Assembly: GCF_000739635.1 (NCBI RefSeq) | Contig: NZ_BATQ01000085.1 | Coordinates: 81,724 to 145,723, forward strand | Direction: 5' to 3' | Source of the DNA: Verrucomicrobium sp. BvORR034 | GTDB lineage: Bacteria; Verrucomicrobiota; Verrucomicrobiia; Verrucomicrobiales; Verrucomicrobiaceae | Length of the DNA: 64,000 nucleotides | Part shown: piece by piece, positions 15,471 through 22,368 of the stretch | How the letters are laid out: the number at the start of each line of letters is the position of its first letter | Position numbering within the stretch: position 1 is the first letter of the stretch | Translations under genes and position numbers: made by a program | The notes under the pieces: generated by a model | What the model saw: the letters and a program-made list of their open reading frames with translations, nothing else | The model's database searches: none | Told to the model about the DNA's origin: nothing

Positions 15471-17645
15471 ATGTTCTCTTTCTCCCGTCGTCTGGCGGCG
15501 TGCCTTGGCGCAGCCGTGTTCCTTTCCTCCAGCCTGCAGGCCGCGCCGCTCGCCGCCCTGTGCGATTCCTGCAAGTCGGCCCGCCCTCTGGCGACTGACA
15601 AGGTGGTCGAGTACGACCTCTACATCACTGAACAAAAGGTCAGTCCCGCCGGCAAGTCCGTGCGTGCCCTGATGATCAACGGCTCCCTCCCAGGACCGAC
15701 CCTGCGATTTCGTGAAGGCGAGTGGGCCCGCATTCGTGTCCACAATCAGCTGAAGAAGGAGGAGACCTCCACTCACTGGCATGGCCTGTTGCTGCCCAAT
15801 GAGCAGGACGGTGTGCCCCACATCACCACGCCTCCCATCAAGCCCGGCACCACCCATACCTTTGAGTTTCAACTCCGGCATGCCGGGACGTACTGGTACC
15901 ATTCGCACACGCATCTGCAGGAGCAGATCGGCGTGATTGGCTCCATCGTCGTCACCCCCAAAGGAGGCGAGCGGGAGAAGGTGGATCGGGACCAGGTCTT
16001 GGTCCTCTCTGACTGGACCAATGAGAAGCCCGAAGAAGTGCATCGCACCCTGGCGCGTGGCAGTGACTACTACGCGCTCAAGCGCGGCAATGCCCAGTCC
16101 ATCGTCGGCGCATGGCAGCATGGTGCATCGAAGGAATACTGGGAGCGGGAATGGGGGCGCATGAGCCCCATGGACGTGTCCGATGTGGGCTACGACGCCT
16201 TCTTGATCAATGGCCGGAAGGAGTCGCAGATCGAAGGCCGTCCTGGCGAGCGGGTGAGACTGCGTTTGATCAATGCGGCGGCGGCCAGCTACTTCTATGT
16301 GACGTCTTCCACCGGGCCCATGACGATTGTGGCTGCGGACGGTCCCGCCGTGCAGCCAGTGAAGGTGGACCGTCTCTTCATCGCGATCGCCGAGACCTAT
16401 GACGTGATCATCACCATCCCCAAATCGGGTCGTTGGGAATTGCGGGCCACCGCCCAGGATGGGACCGGTCACGCCTCTGCCTACATGGGGGCGGGGGAGG
16501 AACATCCCGCGACCGACCCACCCCGGCCGAACGTGTACACCATGGATGAGATGCTGAGCCTGACGCTGGAGGAGCAGGAGGACGATCCACGTGCTTCCTT
16601 GAACCTGCCCCGTCCCGGCTCACCCTACCGGTTGCTGAAGGCCGTGGAGGACACCACGCTGCCCACGGGGCGGCCACAGCGCAAGATCACGATGCGACTG
16701 ACGGGCGACATGACCCGGTATGTCTGGTCCTTCGACGACAAGACCATGGCGGAGGATCCCTATGTGCGCCTGCATCATGGCGAGGTGATCCAGCTTGAGC
16801 TGGTGAATGACACGATGATGCATCACCCCATTCACCTGCACGGGCACTTTGTGCGGTTGATCAACGGGCAGGGCCAGCGTTCACCGCTCAAGCACACGGT
16901 GGATGTGCCGCCCATGAGCCGTCGCACAGTCGAGTTCGAGGCCAATGAGGAAAAGGACTGGATGTTCCACTGCCACATCCTCTATCACATGATGTCCGGC
17001 ATGGCCCGGGTGTTCAGCTATGACAAGCCTGTTAACCCTGCCGACGGCAGTCCCGCAGAGCCTCAGATGGTTCATGCCTCTCACACAGCCTCCTCGGCAG
17101 CTGCCGGATCTTCCAGTGGTCACCATGGTGGGAGCCTGGGAGAGCATGCTCACGATATGTGGTTCCTCTTCGGCGCAGCCTCGGCCCAGTCGCACATGAG
17201 CGAGGGGAACATCACCCTCATGAATGCCAGGAATGACTTGATCCTCGGCTGGGAGGTGGGCTGGCAAGATGTGGATGACACCGAGTATGAGATCGAGGCC
17301 CTCTACCAGCGCTATCTCTCACCTGACTGGCAGGTCTTCGTCGGCGCCCGCCTCACCAATGATGAGGATGCGGAAAACCGTGCGGTTGCCGGTGTGAACT
17401 ATCGCCTGCCGCTGATTATCTGGGCCAGTGCCAGTGTGGACAGCGAGGGTGACTTCCGGCTCGCCCTGGCGAAACGCTTCCAGGTGACTTCCCGTCTTGG
17501 AGCCTTTGGCGAGGTGCAGTACGACACCAACACCGAGTGGGAATGGACGGCAGGGGTGGACTACACCCTGACCAAGGAATTTTCCCTCATCGGCCAGTAC
17601 CACTCCGAGTACGGCCTGGGCGGCGGGCTGCAAATTCGATTTTGA
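15471..17645 (+). CDS. Copper-resistance multicopper oxidase (CopA-like) fused to a CopB-like domain
   Basis: A 724-residue secreted protein. The ATG at 15471 gives a good signal peptide ending around LQAAP. Residues of about 45-525 are a CopA-type multicopper oxidase with all four copper-site blocks: THWHG (H102), WYHSHTH, HPIHLHGHF and HCHILYHMMSGM (Cys501 as the type 1 ligand). A His/Ser-rich bridge (SSGHHGGSLGEHAHD) leads to a C-terminal part, about residue 561 to the end, resembling the CopB outer-membrane protein: GWEVGWQDVDDTEYEIEALY, repeated beta strands and a final aromatic residue in LQIRF. CopA and CopB are normally separate genes, so this is an apparent fusion. Expected role: periplasmic Cu(I) oxidation or sequestration. 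Confidence 0.88.
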   Translation: MFSFSRRLAACLGAAVFLSSSLQAAPLAALCDSCKSARPLATDKVVEYDLYITEQKVSPAGKSVRALMINGSLPGPTLRFREGEWARIRVHNQLKKEETSTHWHGLLLPNEQDGVPHITTPPIKPGTTHTFEFQLRHAGTYWYHSHTHLQEQIGVIGSIVVTPKGGEREKVDRDQVLVLSDWTNEKPEEVHRTLARGSDYYALKRGNAQSIVGAWQHGASKEYWEREWGRMSPMDVSDVGYDAFLINGRKESQIEGRPGERVRLRLINAAAASYFYVTSSTGPMTIVAADGPAVQPVKVDRLFIAIAETYDVIITIPKSGRWELRATAQDGTGHASAYMGAGEEHPATDPPRPNVYTMDEMLSLTLEEQEDDPRASLNLPRPGSPYRLLKAVEDTTLPTGRPQRKITMRLTGDMTRYVWSFDDKTMAEDPYVRLHHGEVIQLELVNDTMMHHPIHLHGHFVRLINGQGQRSPLKHTVDVPPMSRRTVEFEANEEKDWMFHCHILYHMMSGMARVFSYDKPVNPADGSPAEPQMVHASHTASSAAAGSSSGHHGGSLGEHAHDMWFLFGAASAQSHMSEGNITLMNARNDLILGWEVGWQDVDDTEYEIEALYQRYLSPDWQVFVGARLTNDEDAENRAVAGVNYRLPLIIWASASVDSEGDFRLALAKRFQVTSRLGAFGEVQYDTNTEWEWTAGVDYTLTKEFSLIGQYHSEYGLGGGLQIRF

Positions 17646-17706
17646 GGGTGAACACCCTCCCTAAAACACCACACAAACCTAACAGAACAGAAAGAACCCT
17701 AATATT

Positions 17707-17961
17707 ATGAAAACGAAGATGACCCTGATCAGTACCCTCGCAGCGGTGGCTCTGGCTTTGACCGTGGGCGTGCCTGCGGCTTCTGCGGCTCCTGTGAAAC
17801 CGTATCCGTCCAAGGAATGCATCGTCAGTGGCAATGAACTGGGCAGCATGGGGAAGGTCGTCACCAAGTCCCATGAAGGGCAAGAGGTGAAATTCTGCTG
17901 CAAGCCTTGTGTGAAGAAGTTCGACAAGGCCCCTGCCAAGTATCTTGGCAAGCTCAAGTAA
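17707..17961 (+). CDS. Small secreted metal-binding protein (YHS/TRASH-like)
   Basis: An 84-residue protein with a signal peptide (MKTKMTLISTLAAVALALTV...ASA) and a mature domain of about 55 residues containing YPSKECIVSGNELG and VKFCCKPCVKKFDKAPAKYL. The Cys-x20-28-CC-x2-C arrangement and the terminal F-x-K-x-P-x-K-Y-L are typical of YHS/TRASH-type heavy-metal domains. It lies 61 bp after the copper oxidase fusion and is followed by a strong hairpin terminator. Copper handling in the periplasm is inferred. Confidence 0.72.
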   Translation: MKTKMTLISTLAAVALALTVGVPAASAAPVKPYPSKECIVSGNELGSMGKVVTKSHEGQEVKFCCKPCVKKFDKAPAKYLGKLK

Positions 17962-17988
17962 GTTGGGCTGTTGAGAACTGACTCCTTT

Positions 17989-18016
17989 GGTGCCAGCCGG
18001 ACCTTCGGCTGGCACC
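17989..18016. terminator. Bidirectional hairpin terminator of the copper genes
   Basis: A perfect 11-bp stem (GGTGCCAGCCG / CGGCTGGCACC) closes a 6-base loop between two convergent genes, the YHS-like protein gene (+) and the thioredoxin-like gene (-). No long T-run follows, but position and stability make termination the likely role for both strands. Confidence 0.75.
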
Positions 18017-18032
18017 CGGGACCGTCGATTGA

Positions 18033-18269
18033 CTACTTGAGGTCCGACAGAGCCGCTCCGAAGTTGATGTGGAACGGCTGACCGGACAGCACGAGAGCAG
18101 GCACGGATTGCACGCCAGCCTGCTCAGCCTCGGGGATCCTACCTTTGGCTTCGCCCAGATGCACCACCTCCACATCATAGCGAGAGGGATCAAGGGCCTG
18201 GGCGACGGTTTGTTCTGCGGCAACGCAGACAGGGCAACCGGCGTGGAAGAAAATGGCTTTGGATTTCAT
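18033..18269 (-). CDS. Small thioredoxin-fold protein with CPVC motif
   Basis: A 78-residue protein starting at ATG 18269 (MKSKAIFFHAGCPVCVAAEQ). It has the beta-alpha-beta start of a thioredoxin/glutaredoxin fold with a C-P-V-C redox pair at residues 12-15 and the SVPALVLSGQPFHINFGA block, containing the cis-Pro after Val. No export signal is present from this start. It is divergent from an HxlR-type regulator, and regulators of that family often respond to redox or electrophile stress, so the pair may be functionally linked. Confidence 0.75.
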   Translation of the reverse strand: MKSKAIFFHAGCPVCVAAEQTVAQALDPSRYDVEVVHLGEAKGRIPEAEQAGVQSVPALVLSGQPFHINFGAALSDLK

Positions 18270-18398
18270 GGCAGTAGTCGTTGTTAGAGTTGGCTTGTTT
18301 TGATTTGGCTTCACCGGTTCCACTGGGTGGATGATCGGCGCTTGTAGAGGAAACGACTCCTGCGCCAGACCCGCGAGGGGGCACTATTTGGGAGGGAG

Positions 18399-18414
18399 GG
18401 TACCGAAAAGTACC
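18399..18414. promoter_or_regulatory. GGTAC-N6-GTACC inverted repeat, candidate HxlR operator
   Basis: GGTACCGAAAAGTACC lies in the 191-bp divergent region between the thioredoxin-like gene and the HxlR regulator gene, 46 bp before the regulator's ATG. HxlR/DUF24 regulators commonly bind GTAC-containing dyads and control a divergent neighbour. The site is assigned from symmetry and context. Confidence 0.5.
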
Positions 18415-18460
18415 TGCATGACACCCGGAGGCTCATCTGCCATGGTGATGAAACCTCATC

Positions 18461-18820
18461 ATGCCTGCCAAGCCCAAAAAGTTTCTCACTTTGAGCGAGC
18501 GTTCGGCCTACCACAGTCTGGAGGACGTGGTGGGATGCAAATGGAGCGCAGGTGTTGTCGCCGCCCTTTCCCAAGGGGTGCACCGACCCGGTGCCCTGGA
18601 GCGTTACATTCCCGGCATCTCCACCAAGGTGCTCAATGAACGGCTGCGCAAATTGCTGGCCTACGGGCTCATCACCCGCGAGGAGAGCGCCGGTCTGCCC
18701 GCGCATGTGGAGTATCACCTGAGTCCCTCTGGCGTTCGGCTGGCAGAGATCCTAGGGCAGTTGCGCGTGCTCAATGGGGAGCATCAGGCCAGTTTGGACG
18801 GACAGGAGGGCGGAGCATGA
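18461..18820 (+). CDS. HxlR family transcriptional regulator
   Basis: A 119-residue winged-helix protein of the HxlR/DUF24 family. Diagnostic features are the CKWSAGVVAAL block near residue 26 with a conserved Cys, the recognition-helix region GISTKVLNERLRKLLAYGLITRE, and the wing VEYHLSPSGVRLAEIL. The Cys before K-W is the usual redox- or electrophile-sensing residue in this family. The stop codon overlaps the ATG of the MOSC gene by four bases (ATGA), so the two are translationally coupled. A GTAC dyad upstream is the likely operator. Confidence 0.88.
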   Translation: MPAKPKKFLTLSERSAYHSLEDVVGCKWSAGVVAALSQGVHRPGALERYIPGISTKVLNERLRKLLAYGLITREESAGLPAHVEYHLSPSGVRLAEILGQLRVLNGEHQASLDGQEGGA

Positions 18821-19527
18821 AGGTCCTGTCTCTACACACCGGAGCAGCGCGTGACATCACGGCGACGGGAACGGGCGAGTGGTGGGACAAGGACTGGCGG
18901 TCCGGGTTTGTGAAGGCTTCGCAGTCGGGATCCGTCTGGCTGGGGTACGAGGGATTCAGCGGGGATGAGCAGGCGGACCGTAAGCACCACGGTGGGGTGG
19001 AAAAAGCCGTCTGCGTGTATCCCGTGGAGCACTACCTCTACTGGCAGGAAGTGTTGCCAGATTTGGACCTTCCTCACGGAGCTTTTGGCGAAAACTTGAC
19101 CACCAGCGGACTGTTGGAATCGGGAGTGTCAGTGGGCGATGTGTACCAACTCGGAGAGGCCATGGTCCAGGTGTCCCAACCGCGGCAGCCGTGCTGGAAA
19201 CTGGCCCGCCGCTGGAGGGTGAAAGACCTGAGCGCGCAGGTGGAGCGCACGGGGTACACGGGATTTTACTTCCGGGTGCTGCGGCACGGACATGTCGCGG
19301 CCGGGAATGAGCTGGAGTTGAAGGATCGTCCCTGGCCACAGTGGACTGTGCAACGATGCAACGAGATCATGCACCACCAGCGGCAGGATGCGGAAAGCGC
19401 CCGACAGCTCGCGGAGTGTCCCGCTTTGTCCGGCAGTTGGAAGGACAATCTCTGGCGGCGGGCGCAATCAGCCGGTGCAGGAGGGGCAGGGGAAGCGGCC
19501 CGTCGTACGGCGAGGCTGGAGGGGTGA
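18817..19527 (+). CDS. MOSC domain protein (YiiM-like)
   Basis: A 236-residue protein with the MOSC beta-barrel fold. Signs are GDEQADRKHHGGVEKAVCVYP near residue 50, GAFGENLTTSG near residue 87, and VSQPRQPCWKLARR near residue 125 with the conserved Cys thought to bind sulfur or molybdenum cofactor. FYFRVLRHGHVAAGNELEL completes the YiiM-like pattern. Relatives act with molybdoenzymes that reduce N-hydroxylated compounds. It is coupled to the upstream HxlR regulator by an ATGA overlap. The last 40 residues (Ala/Gly/Arg-rich) appear less conserved. Confidence 0.86.
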   Translation: MKVLSLHTGAARDITATGTGEWWDKDWRSGFVKASQSGSVWLGYEGFSGDEQADRKHHGGVEKAVCVYPVEHYLYWQEVLPDLDLPHGAFGENLTTSGLLESGVSVGDVYQLGEAMVQVSQPRQPCWKLARRWRVKDLSAQVERTGYTGFYFRVLRHGHVAAGNELELKDRPWPQWTVQRCNEIMHHQRQDAESARQLAECPALSGSWKDNLWRRAQSAGAGGAGEAARRTARLEG

Positions 19528-19547
19528 GGAGGCTTTCAGCGAAGGAA

Positions 19548-19765
19548 GCTTGGGGAGCGCACGCATCTTGCGTGCTGCCTTCTGCATCTTGCAGAAGGCC
19601 CTTCCGGGGGGGGGATGAGGGGTTTGAGTGCGCGTAGGACAGCCATGCGTGCAAGGCTGACGGTTGCTCACCCACCACGAACGCCCTTCCTGAGTTCCCG
19701 GCAAGATGCCGAGAACGGTACGCAGGATGCGTGCGGTCCCCGCTGAGCTTGGGGCGACGCGGCTG
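19548..19765. repeat. Family B inverted-repeat element
   Basis: This element of about 218 bp fills most of the 333-bp gap before murC-murB. The left arm holds CGCACGCATCTTGCGTGC and then CTTCTGCATCTTGCAGAAG. The right arm, read in reverse complement, holds CCGCACGCATCCTGCGTACC and then TCGGCATCTTGCCGGGAA. The two 60-bp arms are therefore imperfect inverted repeats, and each is itself built of small hairpins. No coding capacity is seen. It is not similar to family A or C in sequence. Confidence 0.65.
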
Positions 19766-19860
19766 GGAAGCTTCGGGAATGCGTCCAACATCCCGCCACC
19801 CCGCCCGTGATTTTTGCTCTTTGTCATTCGGGCATTCCATTGTAATGCACGGCACTAAGC

Positions 19861-22173
19861 ATGAATCACGCCGTCGTCAGTTTGTTGAAGGAAGGTCGCC
19901 ACAAGATGCACGTGCACCTCATTGGGGTGGCGGGCTCTGGCATGAGCGGACTCGCCCTGTTGCTCATGGAGCTCGGGCACAAGGTCAGCGGCTCGGACAA
20001 GGTGACGACTCTGGAAACAGAGCGGATGGAGAAGAAAGGGCTCATCTTCCATTGCCCGCAGAGCGAGCGCGAGGTGGAGGGGGCGGACATGGTCATCTAC
20101 TCCAGCGCAGTGAAGCCGGGTAATCCTGCATATGAAGCAGCCTATCGACACGGCATCCCGCTCGTCCGCCGGGCGGAGGCTCTCGCCGCCATCATGGCGC
20201 GCAAGCACGGCGTGGTGGTGGCCGGTACCCACGGGAAGACAACCACGTCCTCCATGGCGGCCCACGTGCTGCGGGTGGGCGGGGCCAAGCCCTCGCACTA
20301 TGTCGGGGCAGAGATTCCCATTCTGGGGAGCAATGCCCACTGGGATGAAGCCGGCGAGCTTTTCGTGGCAGAAGGGGATGAAAGCGACGGCACCCTCGTG
20401 AAATTTGAGCCGCGGCATGCCATCATTCTGAACATCGAGGCTGAGCACCTCGACTACTATGAGGATCTCAATGAGATCAAGCTCGTCTTCCGCCAGCTCC
20501 TTGAGAAGACCAGCGGTTACAGCGTGTATTGCGCGGAGGATCCCGTAGCCACGGAACTCTGCCAGGGTCGGAAGAACGGCATCAGCTATGGCTGGAGCCG
20601 TGAGCACGAATTCTCGGCGAACATCCTGGAACTGCGCCCGGCTCAGACCCGCTATGAGGTTTTCCAGAAAGGGGAGCTCATCGGGGAGGTGCTTTTGGGC
20701 ATTCCTGGGCGGCACAATGTTTTGAACTCACTGGCTGCCATCAGCCTCGCCATCAGCGTCGGGGTGCCGTTTGCCAGCATCAAGCAGGCCCTGGAGTCCT
20801 TTCGCGGAGCTCGTCGGCGTTTTGAGGTCAAGTACTCCGGGGCTCACTACCAGATCATCGACGACTACGGTCACCATCCCACGGAGATCAAAGCCACGCT
20901 GGCCACGGCGAAGGCGCTCAATCCCAAGCGCATCGTCTGCCTCTTTCAGCCGCACCGCTACTCCCGCACGCAGCTCCTGAAGCAGGAGTTCGGCGGTGCC
21001 TTTAACGATGTGGATGTGCTCTGCGTGACGGATGTGTACGCAGCCAGTGAGAAACCGCTGCCCGGTGTGTCTGGCGAAACCATTCTCGAAGAGGTGAAGC
21101 TCCAGGCCCCTGGAGTGGAGTGCCATAGCACGCCCAAGCTTCTGGACGCCCGCGATCTCATTGGCAGCAAGCTGCGCCCTGGAGATCTCCTCATCACCCT
21201 GGGAGCGGGAAACGTGCATGAAGTGGGCAGTGCCCTGGCCAAGGACCTGAAGGTGGCCGAGCAACTCACCACGGTGCTCAATCGTGAAGGCGGCGGTACG
21301 GTGAAGCTCTATGAGCCGATGGCCAACCACACCACCATCCGTCTGGGAGGGCCTGCGCAGTATTGGATCGAACCCATGACCATCCAGGGTTTTGCCGAGG
21401 TGGTGAAGGCACTGCGTGCCGCGTTGATTCCGATTCGTGTCATTGGCCGGGGCTCGAACCTGCTCGTGCGTGATGGCGGCATCAAAGGGGCGGTCCTGCA
21501 CCCGAGCAAGGGTGAGTTCGATGAAGTACGTGTCGAAGGCAATTTCATCTTTGCCGCCACCGGCGTCCGTCTCAAGAAGATCGCCAGCGCCGCCCGCGCA
21601 GCGGGGTTGGGTGGGTTCGAATGGATGGAAGGCATCCCCGGCAACCTCGGCGGAGCCCTGCGCATGAACGCCGGGGCCATGGGCCTGCAGACCTTTGACC
21701 AGGTGGTGAGCGTCCGTTTCCTGGATGGCAATGGAGAGCTTCGCGAGAAGATGAAGCATGAGATCGACCATCAGTACCGGAGTGTTCCGGAGCTGGACCG
21801 GCACTTCGCCGTGAGCGCGGTGCTGCAAGGACGGCCCGCGGAAGCTGCGGAGATTGACGAGAAGCTGGCGGCCTCTCATCAGAAGCGCCGGGGATCGCAG
21901 CCCATCGGGGCCAGTGCAGGCTGCATCTTCAAGAATCCGGGACCGGTGCCTGCGGGCAAGCTGGTGGACGAGCTCGGCCTCAAGGGGCGCTCGTTTGGCA
22001 AGGCCATCGTCTCAGATGTGCATGGGAACTTCATCCTGAACTCCGGTGGTGGCACAGCCCGGGAGGTGCAGGATCTCATCGCCGACATCAAGCAGGTGGC
22101 GCTACAGGAGCGGGGCATCATGCTGGAGACTGAGGTCCAGATCATTGGTGAAGAGGAACCCATCCCGCTGTAA
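19861..22173 (+). CDS. murC/murB: Fused UDP-N-acetylmuramate--L-alanine ligase / UDP-N-acetylenolpyruvoylglucosamine reductase
   Basis: A 770-residue bifunctional peptidoglycan enzyme. Residues of about 16-465 are MurC, which adds L-Ala to UDP-MurNAc, with VAGSGMSGLALLL, the ATP loop G122-THGKTTT, DESDGTLVKFEP, LNIEAEHLDYYED, DDYGHHPTEIKATL and FQPHRYSRT. Residues of about 480-770 are MurB, the flavoprotein reductase that makes UDP-MurNAc, with the FAD-binding VIGRGSNLLVRDGG, GGFEWMEGIPGNLGGALRMNAGA and SAGCIFKNP. In that last motif the usual catalytic Ser is Cys688. Order in the pathway is MurB then MurC, so the fusion joins consecutive steps. It lies apart from ddl-ftsQAZ by the metal island. 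Confidence 0.95.
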   Translation: MNHAVVSLLKEGRHKMHVHLIGVAGSGMSGLALLLMELGHKVSGSDKVTTLETERMEKKGLIFHCPQSEREVEGADMVIYSSAVKPGNPAYEAAYRHGIPLVRRAEALAAIMARKHGVVVAGTHGKTTTSSMAAHVLRVGGAKPSHYVGAEIPILGSNAHWDEAGELFVAEGDESDGTLVKFEPRHAIILNIEAEHLDYYEDLNEIKLVFRQLLEKTSGYSVYCAEDPVATELCQGRKNGISYGWSREHEFSANILELRPAQTRYEVFQKGELIGEVLLGIPGRHNVLNSLAAISLAISVGVPFASIKQALESFRGARRRFEVKYSGAHYQIIDDYGHHPTEIKATLATAKALNPKRIVCLFQPHRYSRTQLLKQEFGGAFNDVDVLCVTDVYAASEKPLPGVSGETILEEVKLQAPGVECHSTPKLLDARDLIGSKLRPGDLLITLGAGNVHEVGSALAKDLKVAEQLTTVLNREGGGTVKLYEPMANHTTIRLGGPAQYWIEPMTIQGFAEVVKALRAALIPIRVIGRGSNLLVRDGGIKGAVLHPSKGEFDEVRVEGNFIFAATGVRLKKIASAARAAGLGGFEWMEGIPGNLGGALRMNAGAMGLQTFDQVVSVRFLDGNGELREKMKHEIDHQYRSVPELDRHFAVSAVLQGRPAEAAEIDEKLAASHQKRRGSQPIGASAGCIFKNPGPVPAGKLVDELGLKGRSFGKAIVSDVHGNFILNSGGGTAREVQDLIADIKQVALQERGIMLETEVQIIGEEEPIPL

Positions 22174-22368
22174 CCGCATGGCATCAGGGGTGGTGTTCAA
22201 TACGGTTTTGCAACCCGTGGTGCCGCTTGGCAATCAACCTGCTAGTGGCGGGGTGGAATCTCATTTCACCGATGGAATCGCCCCCGCCTCAACAGACTGA
22301 AGATTTTTTTGCCAGAAGCTTCCCGGAGGCGGCCGGATGCTCTAGGGTGTGATTTGCAAAGGTAAATC

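Noticed and set aside
22174..22368. GGCGGGG / CCCCGCC pairing near 22245-22290 as a terminator of murCB
   Set aside because: The loop would be about 30 bases and the T-run lies well away from the stem.
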